Source: Desulfoferrobacter suflitae (lineage in GTDB: Bacteria > Desulfobacterota > Syntrophobacteria > Syntrophobacterales > Syntrophobacteraceae). From it: a stretch of 64,000 nt of DNA. The translations under genes were made by a program, and so were the position numbers. Under the pieces are notes generated by a model that saw only the letters and a program-made list of their open reading frames with translations, was not told the origin of the DNA and did not search any database. This document shows, piece by piece, positions 25,284 to 33,419 of the stretch (the first letter of the stretch is position 1; each line of letters begins with the position of its first letter). The stretch lies in contig NZ_JAIBKA010000008.1 in assembly GCF_022603395.1 (NCBI RefSeq), forward strand, positions 186,001 to 250,000, written 5' to 3'.

Positions 25284-26957
25284 ATGCCGAGCCATTACGC
25301 AAAAGCAGTGCACAATCTGCTGGAGCGCCACAATCACCAGAGCAACGCAGAAATCATTCGAGAGTGCAACCGCAGCAATGGGGTGAGCGAGCCACACAGA
25401 AAAGAGATGCTTCAGCTTTTCAGGGATTCCGGAAACGCCGCACTCGACCGGCTGATAGACCACTATACGGCATCCATGAACCAGGATCAGGATCCCGCCC
25501 GGCTCGCCGGCAAACCCTCCAAACCGAAACTGTCCTGCGGCTCCATACCGGAGGGCACCCACGAAAGCTGTGATATTCTGGGGGTGGGCGGAATGTTTGC
25601 CTACCTGAATGTCGCCTATCAGGCGCATAAACATGGCGGCAGCCATTGCATCATCACGCATCCGCAGGATATTTTCACCTTCTCGGGCTGGACGGTACAT
25701 CCGGAAGAAGACATGGACCAGCGGCTCATCCAAATGTTTCAAACGAAGTCCCTTTTTATAAATGAGGTCAAACACTTGCTGGGCTTACGCGAGGCCCCGC
25801 AAAGCCTGCGCTTCAAGTCTTTCCGCATGGATTACCGCGCCATGAGTCGGCTGGCCCGGACAAACCCCGGAGAATTTCTGAAAAATATCAAGGTCGCTCT
25901 ACAGTATGCCCTGTTGGAATTGACTGACTCGGAAAAACGCTACGCAAGGATGAATCTCACGAGAAATGCCGCCACGATCAAGGCACTCGAGGAAATGGGC
26001 TGCGTCGGCAGTGATCCTCGCAAACACATCATAAACCTGTGCGGTCGAGTGGTGTACGAGGTCTCGGGAGAATCCACGATTGCCGCCAAGGCGGCATTGA
26101 AGCGTGAGTTTGGTCTGCTCGGCAAGCGTCTTTCCGCTGCCGAATTGAGATCGATTTACGGGACCGAATTGGCTGTTTTTCAGGATATGCAAGCGGGACG
26201 GATCGATGCCGCTCAATATCCGGGAGGTCATTTCCTGCTCGGATACAAGGATAATGCCCTCAGACTTGCCGGAGAAAACCACGTGCGGGTATACGATAAC
26301 GCCGTGGTGACAGGGATCATATGCGATCGGCAGCTTGGAAAATTTGCGGTCGTCGTGCGCAGCGCCGATCACGGGCAAAAGATTATCAGCGCAAACGTTG
26401 TGTTAGCGGCACTTGGCGATTATGCCGATGACGTCATCACGGTGGATGGGATCAGTACTCTGTTTGTGATCACCACCGATGATCCCCGTTACAGAATCTT
26501 TCCAACCGGTATGGGTGAAGGGGGCACCATCCACATCGTTCCCGTTTGGTCAGCACAAACCAAGGATGGAGCAGGCACACTTCATCACCATCTGGGCAAG
26601 GCGACCAACGGCGCCATCATGGGGAGAGATCCGGCACGGCATAAACGACTGCAACCGGACAGAAGCTTCCTGTTGCACCTGGAAGCTCACTTGAAAAAGA
26701 TCATACCGCCTGCCGCCACGTTCCTATGGCTGGCCGCAACGGAATGCGGCCGCCCCGTCTCGGCCCGGCAGGGATACAGCGTAAAACCACTGAGGTTTGC
26801 GACGAACTGCCACAGGGATGCGGAAAGATTTTCACCACCGAGCTTTGCGGCCACCGGAGGATGTGGACTGGGGGGGAACACGGCGATCATTCCCGAGGTG
26901 CAGCAGGCCCTCGATGACAGGATCATTGCAGGCCGCCGGCAAGCTTCCGTTGAATAA
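25284..26957 (+). CDS. Putative FAD-dependent oxidoreductase, DAO-like and divergent
   Basis: 557 residues from MPSHYAKAVHNLL (AAGGAGC upstream). An N-terminal helical extension (1-90) precedes a Rossmann-like strand CDILGVGGMFAYLNVAYQAHKHGG near residues 96-119, in which the expected GxGxxG is altered. Later blocks resemble the D-amino-acid oxidase superfamily: VYDNAVVTGIICDRQLGKFAVVVRSADHG...NVVLAALGDYADDVI near 340-385. The C-terminal TECGRPVSARQGYSVKPL...GGCGLGGNTAIIPEVQQAL near 490-545 corresponds to the FAD-contacting end. Whether FAD still binds is uncertain. No partner gene is obvious and the function is unassigned. Confidence 0.55.
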   Translation: MPSHYAKAVHNLLERHNHQSNAEIIRECNRSNGVSEPHRKEMLQLFRDSGNAALDRLIDHYTASMNQDQDPARLAGKPSKPKLSCGSIPEGTHESCDILGVGGMFAYLNVAYQAHKHGGSHCIITHPQDIFTFSGWTVHPEEDMDQRLIQMFQTKSLFINEVKHLLGLREAPQSLRFKSFRMDYRAMSRLARTNPGEFLKNIKVALQYALLELTDSEKRYARMNLTRNAATIKALEEMGCVGSDPRKHIINLCGRVVYEVSGESTIAAKAALKREFGLLGKRLSAAELRSIYGTELAVFQDMQAGRIDAAQYPGGHFLLGYKDNALRLAGENHVRVYDNAVVTGIICDRQLGKFAVVVRSADHGQKIISANVVLAALGDYADDVITVDGISTLFVITTDDPRYRIFPTGMGEGGTIHIVPVWSAQTKDGAGTLHHHLGKATNGAIMGRDPARHKRLQPDRSFLLHLEAHLKKIIPPAATFLWLAATECGRPVSARQGYSVKPLRFATNCHRDAERFSPPSFAATGGCGLGGNTAIIPEVQQALDDRIIAGRRQASVE

Positions 26958-27061
26958 CCTGGATGGGGCCGTCCGCGCTGGTCCGCGACCACGAGGAACT
27001 TGTTCGGGGGCCATGGAATAAAAATTGCCGAAGACACAGAGAAGATTCTGGAGGAAATCCA

Positions 27062-28189
27062 ATGTTCGGAAAAAAGATACGCCTGTTCACCCTGTTCGGC
27101 TTTGAAGTAAACATTGACTTCAGCTGGATCATCATCGCCATTCTCATTGCCTGGTCCCTTTCCACCGGCTTCTTTCCCTATGAATACCATAACCTGTCCG
27201 CACAGACTTATTGGCTGATGGGAATCGTGGCGGCCCTCGGCCTGTTCATTTCCATCATCGCGCATGAATTTTCGCATTCACTCGTCGCCAGAGCTCAGGG
27301 AATGTCCATGAAAGGCATCACCCTGTTCATATTCGGTGGAGTCGCGGAAATGGGCGAAGAGCCTCCCAACGCCAGGGCGGAATTTTACATGTCCATCGTC
27401 GGGCCCCTCTCGAGCATCGCCATGGCCCTTCTCTTCTACTGGCTCTACGCAGTTGGAGACCACAGCGGCTGGCCTGTTGCAATCAACGGCATATGCAAGT
27501 ACCTTGCGATCATCAATGGAATCCTCGCTGCTTTCAACTTGATTCCGGCGTTCCCGCTGGACGGCGGCAGGGTCCTCAGGTCGATCCTGTGGCGCATCAG
27601 GGGAGACTTGAACTGGGCGACCCGCATTTCCTCACAGATCGGTTCCTTTTTTGGCGTCGCACTCATCGTGTACGGGTTTTATCGGGTGTTCTCCGACAAT
27701 TTATTCGGCGGCATGTGGATGATCCTGATCGGCCTGTTTCTGCAGAACGCCGCTCAAACATCCTATCAGCAGCTCATCGCGCGCAAAGTTTTGGAGGGCG
27801 AGTCCGTCCGCCGCTTCATGAAGTCTGATCCCGTCACGGTAGAACCGGACACCACCATCGAGCAGCTACTCGAAGACTACATTTACCATTATCATTTCAA
27901 AATGTATCCGGTCGTGGACTCGGGCAACCTGCTCGGTTGCATCACCGTCAAACAGGTGAAGCAGGTGCCCAAAGAGCAGCGCCATGAGAGGACCGTGGGG
28001 CAGCTCCGCCTGGAGTGCTCGGCGGACAACACCATCAGTCCGGAAGAAGACGCCCTGCGGGCGCTTTCCAACATGAACCGCACCGGCATAAGCCGTTTGA
28101 TGGTCGTCGAGGACCGTCGGTTAGTGGGCATCGTCACGCTCAAAGACATGCTCCGGTTTCTTTCCACAAGGCTTGAGCTCGAAGGATAG
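27062..28189 (+). CDS. Site-2 protease family (M50) zinc metalloprotease with CBS domains
   Basis: 375 residues from MFGKKIRLFTLFGFEVNIDF; GGAGG precedes this ATG. Intramembrane protease with an HEFSH zinc motif (about residue 68) in the second helix region and a second metal site NLIPAFPLDGGRV (about 160-172). Four to six membrane segments are followed by two CBS domains (about 250-310 and 320-370, including MKSDPVTVEPDTTIEQLLEDY and TGISRLMVVEDRRLVGIVTLKDML). CBS domains usually bind adenine nucleotides and would gate activity. The substrate is unknown. It resembles the Rv2869c/SpoIVFB-related group rather than RseP because there is no PDZ. Confidence 0.9.
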   Translation: MFGKKIRLFTLFGFEVNIDFSWIIIAILIAWSLSTGFFPYEYHNLSAQTYWLMGIVAALGLFISIIAHEFSHSLVARAQGMSMKGITLFIFGGVAEMGEEPPNARAEFYMSIVGPLSSIAMALLFYWLYAVGDHSGWPVAINGICKYLAIINGILAAFNLIPAFPLDGGRVLRSILWRIRGDLNWATRISSQIGSFFGVALIVYGFYRVFSDNLFGGMWMILIGLFLQNAAQTSYQQLIARKVLEGESVRRFMKSDPVTVEPDTTIEQLLEDYIYHYHFKMYPVVDSGNLLGCITVKQVKQVPKEQRHERTVGQLRLECSADNTISPEEDALRALSNMNRTGISRLMVVEDRRLVGIVTLKDMLRFLSTRLELEG

Positions 28190-28213
28190 AGACCCCTTTG
28201 CTGAATCCGGATT

Positions 28214-28237
28214 GGGCGGTCCCCGCGGCGACCGCCC
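28214..28237. terminator. Hairpin between convergent genes
   Basis: GGGCGGTC (28214-28221) pairs with GACCGCCC (28230-28237) 25 bases after the protease stop and before the Sel1 gene end. No T-run on either side. A bidirectional end structure is likely. Confidence 0.45.
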
Positions 28238-28286
28238 CTGGTGGCCGCGAAATAGCGCCCAGGCGGCAGTCATCCAGTTGCAGCCG

Positions 28287-28904
28287 CTACTTTTCACAAC
28301 TCCTGCGGGGCCGCCATTCGTGCACGAGCGCACGGGCTCGATCTATCTGCTCCGGGGTCAAGCCTGCCGCCAGCTCCGTGCGGGCTTGCGCTGCAGACCT
28401 GCTGCCCCGCATCGCGGCAAGCTCCAGCCACATGTAGGCCTTCACGGGATCTCGCTCCACCCCTTTGCCGTACAGATAGACCATGCCGAGCATGAACTGC
28501 GCTCCACTGATCCCCCGCTCAGCCGGTGGATGCAGGAGCCTGGCAGCCTGCGTCAAATCCTGCTCGACTCCAGCCCCCAGCAGGTACAGCGTAGCCAGGT
28601 TGATCTGCGCTTCCAGGTCACACTGGTCCGCTGCCCGGCCAAACCATTTTGCCGCCTCCCGGTTGTCCTCGGGAACCCCGAGCCCGAGATAATACATATA
28701 CCCCAACTTGCTCTGGGCGGCGGCATCGCCGTTTTTGGCAAGGGGCTCCAGGTTCTTCAAAGCCCCGGCATAATCTCCCCGCTCGTAAGCCTCCAGCCCT
28801 ACCCTCAGACGATCCTCCCCGGCGCGAGGCGGCGTCCTTACCCCGCACGCCGTCAGGAGCAGCAGCATGACCATTGCCAGGTTCGCCAATGGATTTGTTT
28901 TCAT
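28287..28904 (-). CDS. Sel1-repeat (TPR-like) lipoprotein
   Basis: 205 residues from MKTNPLANLAMVMLLLLTACG; the frame extends 12 codons further, but this start gives a clean lipoprotein signal peptide with lipobox LTAC. The mature part contains four Sel1-like repeats (AAAQSKLGYMYYLGLGVPEDNREAAKWFGRAA, AQINLATLYLLGAGVEQDLTQAARLL, AQFMLGMVYLYGKGVERDPVKAYMWLELAA and a partial first one). Such proteins serve as interaction scaffolds in the envelope. It is convergent with the protease and divergent from the sugar importer. The Shine-Dalgarno is weak. Confidence 0.8.
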   Translation of the reverse strand: MKTNPLANLAMVMLLLLTACGVRTPPRAGEDRLRVGLEAYERGDYAGALKNLEPLAKNGDAAAQSKLGYMYYLGLGVPEDNREAAKWFGRAADQCDLEAQINLATLYLLGAGVEQDLTQAARLLHPPAERGISGAQFMLGMVYLYGKGVERDPVKAYMWLELAAMRGSRSAAQARTELAAGLTPEQIDRARALVHEWRPRRSCEK

Positions 28905-29055
28905 GCGGCAAGGATCCAAATGTTCAGCTGATTTGTCCATTGAGCCGGAACAATCCCCATGGCCGTCTCGCCCTCGCTTTAGTGTTCAGTCCTGCTATCG
29001 GAATTCTTGCCCTGTGCGCGGGAAAACCCGAAAAGCATAATATGCTGGTGGAGTT

Positions 29056-29094
29056 CCGGCTTGTGTTGACAAGCCGGATCGTTTTGTCTTAGTT
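29056..29094 (+). promoter_or_regulatory. Inverted repeat overlapping a candidate promoter of the sugar ABC operon
   Basis: CCGGCTTG (29056-29063) and CAAGCCGG (29070-29077) form a perfect 8-bp inverted repeat around TGTTGA. The perfect -35 hexamer TTGACA (29066-29071) lies inside it. A weak -10 (TAGTTT at 29090-29095 or TTAGTT at 29089) follows. The arrangement is what a repressor operator would look like, as for LacI-type control of sugar uptake. It could also be a terminator-like hairpin, since a T-rich stretch follows. Confidence 0.4.
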
Positions 29095-29196
29095 TTTTGC
29101 TTGATGCATAAGCACCCCACTGCAGATTACCGGGAGCCGCGCTGTGAAAAACGCCCCTTCCCTTCTTACCCTGTCGATCAACCCGGCCACCGCACC

Positions 29197-30495
29197 ATGA
29201 AGATCATAGCGACCATCTGCTGCGTGATCGGCGTGTTGCTTGCCGCCGGCTGCACCCACCCGGAAAACGGCATCACCCTGTCGGTGGGAGGCGCTCCGGC
29301 GGAATTGGACTTCTGGCAATCTCTTGTGGAGCAATTCGAGGCTCAGACCAATATCCGGGTGGACTTTTTGAGACAGCCCACCGACACGGATCAGAGACGC
29401 CAGGGATTGGTTGTGGCCCTCGAGGCCGGGACAAGTGATCCCGATGTCTTCCTGATGGATGTGGTGTGGATTGCGCAATTTGCAGCTTCCGGGTGGCTGG
29501 CGCCGCTGGATGAATATGCCGCCGAAGATCGCTTGGATCTTGACACCTATTTTTCCAACATCCTGAATCTTGCGGACAGATATCACGAACATCTGATCGC
29601 CCTTCCGGTCTATGTCGACGCGGGGCTGCTCTACTACCGAAGCGACCTGCTCGATGATCTGGGCGTCTCGCACCCCCCGGCGACCTGGCAACAACTGGCA
29701 GCATACGCATCGCGGGCTCAGAACACAATGATCAAAGCCCAACCCGGCTTCCACGGATTCGTCTGGCAGGGGGCCCAGTATGAGGGGCTGATATGCAATT
29801 TTCTCGAATTTGCAGGTTCCAACGGAGGGGGAATTTTTCTGCAGAACGGGAAAATTCTCCTGAATCACCGGGCAAACCTGGAAGCCCTTCGTTTCATGCG
29901 TGATTTGATTCACCGGTATCGACTTTCACCCCCCAGCACCTATACCGAAATGCGCGAAGAACAGGTGCGTGAAACGTTTCAGCAGGGCAACGCCCTTTTT
30001 GAGAGGAACTGGCCGTATGCCTGGCCTCTGCATCAACAGGCCGATTCCAGAGTGAGGGGAGTGACCGCCATTGCACCGTTGCCTCACTTTCCAGGCGGAC
30101 AAAGCGTGTCAACTTTGGGAGGATGGCATGTGGGGATATCCCGATTCTCAGACCAAAAGGGGCTGGCATGGAAACTGGTTGCATTTCTGCTTTCCTACGA
30201 CACGCAGAAACAAATGGCACTGAAGCTGGGCTGGAATCCCGGCCGAAGGGATCTGTACAGCGACCCCGAGGTGCTGAGAAACATGCCGCATCTCAAACGA
30301 TTGGAAGAAGTGTTTCAAAACGCTCGCCCGAGGCCGACAGTACCCTACTACACGCAGCTTTCAGCAGTCCTGCAGCGCTACTTGAATGCCGCTCTGGCCG
30401 GCAAACTGGAACCGCAGGCGGCCCTTGAAGCAGCCCAAAAAGAAGCGCAAAGAATTGTTCAGCGGTATCACACCAACCGACCAGCGAGACACTGA
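29197..30495 (+). CDS. Sugar ABC transporter substrate-binding lipoprotein (MalE/LpqY type)
   Basis: 432 residues from MKIIATICCVIGVLLAAGC; the open frame begins at 29101, but this start gives a lipoprotein signal with lipobox LAAGC. Family 1 solute-binding protein: ITLSVGGAPAELDFWQSLVEQFEAQTNIRVDFLRQPTD at the mature N-terminus, PDVFLMDVVWIAQFAASGWLAPLDEY, LPVYVDAGLLYYRSDLLDDLGV, and LGGWHVGISRFSDQKGLAWKLVAFL late. This order is typical of binding proteins for oligosaccharides such as maltose or trehalose. It is followed with no gap by two permeases and an ATPase. The ligand is not identified. Confidence 0.9.
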   Translation: MKIIATICCVIGVLLAAGCTHPENGITLSVGGAPAELDFWQSLVEQFEAQTNIRVDFLRQPTDTDQRRQGLVVALEAGTSDPDVFLMDVVWIAQFAASGWLAPLDEYAAEDRLDLDTYFSNILNLADRYHEHLIALPVYVDAGLLYYRSDLLDDLGVSHPPATWQQLAAYASRAQNTMIKAQPGFHGFVWQGAQYEGLICNFLEFAGSNGGGIFLQNGKILLNHRANLEALRFMRDLIHRYRLSPPSTYTEMREEQVRETFQQGNALFERNWPYAWPLHQQADSRVRGVTAIAPLPHFPGGQSVSTLGGWHVGISRFSDQKGLAWKLVAFLLSYDTQKQMALKLGWNPGRRDLYSDPEVLRNMPHLKRLEEVFQNARPRPTVPYYTQLSAVLQRYLNAALAGKLEPQAALEAAQKEAQRIVQRYHTNRPARH

Positions 30496-31377
30496 ATGAA
30501 AAGTTACCGTTTCCCGGAGTTGCGAACCACTGCCGTTTTTCTGCTGCCGTTGACGGGTTTTCTCGTCCTTTTCATCCTGGTGCCGGTGATCGGAGCCATA
30601 GTCGACAGCCTGTATCTCGAGGTGACTTTTCTGCCCGCCAGGTTTGCGGGATTTGAAAACTATCGGTGGATGGTTCGGAATCCGGGATTTTGGCAGTCGT
30701 TTGCATTCACCCTGCTGTTCGTTTTGGTTTCGGTGCCCCTGGAGATTGTTCTGGGACTGACCTTTGCCCTGCTGCTCAATGAAAAGACGGCGGCGCGCGG
30801 CCTGCTGCGCGCCTGCGTACTCATACCGTGGGCCATTCCGGCGGCCGTATCGGCGCGCACCTGGGAGCTCATATACAATTACAATTACGGACTCGCCAAC
30901 TTTCTGTGGATCAGGCTCGGGCTTTCATCGACCCCGATCAATTGGCTGGGAAGTGAACTGGGGGCGTTCACCTCATTGGTCTGCGCGGATGCATGGAAGA
31001 CCACGCCGTTTGTCGCCATAATTCTACTCGCCGGGCTTTCGGCAATACCCGAAGACTTGTATCGACAGGCCGAGGTGGATGGCGCCAATTTTTTCCGGCG
31101 ATTCACCACGATCACTCTTCCCCTGATCAAACCCGCGATCATTGTCGCCCTGATCTTCCGCAGCGTGGATGCCCTCAGGGTTTTTGACATCGTTTATGTG
31201 CTGACCCATGGCGGGCCCGGCGGATCCACCACCTCTCTCTCCCTGTATGGCTACAATTACTTCCTGATCGGGGACTTCGGCTACGGCTCCGCAGTTTCAG
31301 TGGTCCTCTTTGCCGTCGCCCTGGTTTTATCCGTCACATACGTAAAAATTGGGCGTTTCGGTGAGGACCTGAGATGA
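30496..31377 (+). CDS. Sugar ABC transporter permease, MalF type
   Basis: 293 residues with six membrane helices. It starts directly after the binding-protein stop. The EAA loop YRQAEVDGANFFRRFTTITLPLIKPAI (about residues 190-217) contacts the ATPase and matches the CUT1 family (EAA---G---------I-LP). Earlier ALLLNEKTAARGLLRACVLIPWAIPAAV is also typical. It forms a heterodimer with the next gene product and overlaps it by 4 bases. Confidence 0.93.
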   Translation: MKSYRFPELRTTAVFLLPLTGFLVLFILVPVIGAIVDSLYLEVTFLPARFAGFENYRWMVRNPGFWQSFAFTLLFVLVSVPLEIVLGLTFALLLNEKTAARGLLRACVLIPWAIPAAVSARTWELIYNYNYGLANFLWIRLGLSSTPINWLGSELGAFTSLVCADAWKTTPFVAIILLAGLSAIPEDLYRQAEVDGANFFRRFTTITLPLIKPAIIVALIFRSVDALRVFDIVYVLTHGGPGGSTTSLSLYGYNYFLIGDFGYGSAVSVVLFAVALVLSVTYVKIGRFGEDLR

Positions 31378-32204
31378 AGGAACAAACCATAAAATTTTTG
31401 CTGACGGTTGCCGGGTCCCTCTTCATGCTGACTTTCTGCCTGGCCCCGTTTGTCTACATGGTGGTTGTCAGTTGCAGCTCCAATCCTCACTTTCTGTCGG
31501 CGGCAAGCAGCTTCTCGTTCACCTTGAAAAACTATCACGCCATCTTGACCACCCCTTCCCTGCACTTTTTGGACTACCTGCAGAACAGCCTGATCGTTTC
31601 AGCACTGAGCGCGGTCTTTTCCATCTTGATCGCCGGGCTCGCCGCATATGCCTTCACACGGCTGAAAGTCCCGGGCAAGTTGCTTATCCTGCTGCTTGTA
31701 CTGGCGGTTTCCCTGTTCCCGCAGATCAGTCTCATAAGCTGTCTGTTCAAACTCATGGCCGAACTGGGCTGGGTCAATACCTATGCGGCCTTGATCCTGC
31801 CTTATATCGCCTGGACTTTACCGCTGTGCGTGTGGATTTTGGTGAGCTACTTCGCTCAGATTCCGCAGGATCTGGACAATGCCGGATTGATTGACGGTTG
31901 TTCGCGCTGGCAGGTTATGTACAAGATCGTGTTCCCGGTAGCCGCTCCGGGTATTTTTTCCACAGCCCTGCTGGCCTTCATATTCGCGTTCAACGAATTC
32001 ATGTTTGCGCTTATGCTGACCACCGACTACCAGGCCCGCACCATTCCGGTCGGTATTGCCCTGTTCCAGGGTCTGCATGGCCAGACTCCGTGGGGAAACA
32101 TCATGGCCGCCTCTTCACTGAGCGCTCTACCGCTGGTGTTGTTATCCCTGGTTTTTCAGCGACATATCATTCAGGGTCTGACTCGAGGAGCGTTGAAAGG
32201 TTGA
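31374..32204 (+). CDS. Sugar ABC transporter permease, MalG type
   Basis: 276 residues with six membrane helices, ATG overlapping the previous stop (ATGA). The EAA loop LDNAGLIDGCSRWQVMYKIVFPVAAPGIFSTALLAF lies near residues 167-201, as expected for MalG/SugB proteins. AYAFTRLKVPGKLLILLLVLAVSLFPQ is another family block. The last base triplet overlaps the start of the ATPase gene (TTGA). Confidence 0.93.
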   Translation: MKEQTIKFLLTVAGSLFMLTFCLAPFVYMVVVSCSSNPHFLSAASSFSFTLKNYHAILTTPSLHFLDYLQNSLIVSALSAVFSILIAGLAAYAFTRLKVPGKLLILLLVLAVSLFPQISLISCLFKLMAELGWVNTYAALILPYIAWTLPLCVWILVSYFAQIPQDLDNAGLIDGCSRWQVMYKIVFPVAAPGIFSTALLAFIFAFNEFMFALMLTTDYQARTIPVGIALFQGLHGQTPWGNIMAASSLSALPLVLLSLVFQRHIIQGLTRGALKG

Positions 32205-33358
32205 AATTACACCTGATTGACCTGTCAAAAAACTTTGAGACCGCTCGCGGCAGCATATCGGCGGTCCGCAACATCGATCTCGAGACCAGCGAGAGTGAAT
32301 TTTTCGTATTGCTCGGTCCAAGCGGATGCGGAAAATCCACTCTGCTCAACCTCATCGCCGGTCTGGAGAGACCCAGTCGGGGAGAGATCCGGTTCGGTGA
32401 AAAACTTGTGGCCTCGGGAGGCGGCAACGTTTTTCTGACTCCCAAGGAAAGAAATGTGGCCATGGTGTTTCAAAGCTATGCTCTCTACCCTCACATGAGC
32501 GTATTTGAAAACATCGCTTTCCCCCTCAGGATCGCCGGCCAAGCCCGCCGGCAGATAGAAGAATCGGTGCAGAGAGTCGCATCGATGCTTGGCATAGCAC
32601 ATCTGCTCAGAGCCAAACCGGGCGAACTGAGTGGCGGTCAGCGGCAACGAACCGCCATCGGGCGGGCCATTGTGCGGCAACCGAGCATTTTTTTACTGGA
32701 TGAGCCGCTATCCAACCTGGATGCCCAGTTGCGCACGGCCACCCGCATCGAGCTCAAGGCTCTGCAACGGCAGATGGGGGTAACCACAGTGTATGTCACG
32801 CATGATCAGGTGGAGGCCATGAGCCTGGGCCATCGCATAGCCCTCATGAAGGATGGAGGCATAGAGCAGGTGGGGGCCCCGGGAGAACTCTATGACCGGC
32901 CGGCCAATGCCTTCGTCGCCAGGTTTATCGGCTCGCCTCCCATGAATTTGTTGGCCGTTGATCTGGTTGAAGCAGCGGACTCCTGGTGGATTCGCATGGG
33001 CCGGCAGAAGTTTCCGCTGAGCGAAGTGAAACGAGGGCGTCACCTGGCGGCAAAGCAATACTTACTGGGCATCAGACCTGAGCATATCGCGATTCATGCT
33101 GACAGAGAAGATTATCAGGTGCGCTGCCGATTGCTTTCTGTCGAGCCTCTGGGGAGTCGGCTGGTGCTGCAGGTGTGCGCGGAGCATCAGGATTTGGCGC
33201 TTCTGACGGACGACACGAGGTACGCAGAAGCCGCCACAGGCACTCTCCTCAATGTGCGCTTTGACCTTTCCAGAATGTATTTGTTTGAAGCGGAAGGCAG
33301 GCAACAGACGGTTTTTTCTTCGCGTGACCACACCCACGGCAGCCTCGGAATGACGTAA
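32201..33358 (+). CDS. Sugar ABC transporter ATP-binding protein, MalK/UgpC type
   Basis: 385 residues from a TTG start (LKLHLIDLSKNFETARG) that overlaps the permease stop by four bases (TTGA). A much earlier in-frame start at 31898 would lie wholly inside the permease gene and is not credible. Walker A GPSGCGKST, Q-loop MVFQSYALYPHMSVFENIAFPL, signature ELSGGQRQR, Walker B IFLLDEPLSNLDAQLR and H-loop VTHDQVEAM are intact. The C-terminal TOBE/regulatory domain (about 240-380, LLGIRPEHI) identifies the MalK subgroup, which may energise more than one CUT1 importer. Confidence 0.93.
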   Translation: MKLHLIDLSKNFETARGSISAVRNIDLETSESEFFVLLGPSGCGKSTLLNLIAGLERPSRGEIRFGEKLVASGGGNVFLTPKERNVAMVFQSYALYPHMSVFENIAFPLRIAGQARRQIEESVQRVASMLGIAHLLRAKPGELSGGQRQRTAIGRAIVRQPSIFLLDEPLSNLDAQLRTATRIELKALQRQMGVTTVYVTHDQVEAMSLGHRIALMKDGGIEQVGAPGELYDRPANAFVARFIGSPPMNLLAVDLVEAADSWWIRMGRQKFPLSEVKRGRHLAAKQYLLGIRPEHIAIHADREDYQVRCRLLSVEPLGSRLVLQVCAEHQDLALLTDDTRYAEAATGTLLNVRFDLSRMYLFEAEGRQQTVFSSRDHTHGSLGMT

Positions 33359-33419
33359 GGCCGGTATTCCGGGGGAGGTTCCCGGGCGCGACCGAATGGG
33401 CGAAAACAAACTCACGTTA

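Noticed and set aside
31898-32200. N-terminal extension of the MalK-type gene
   Set aside because: It lies wholly within the MalG-type permease gene. The TTGA overlap at 32201 gives a normal MalK start.
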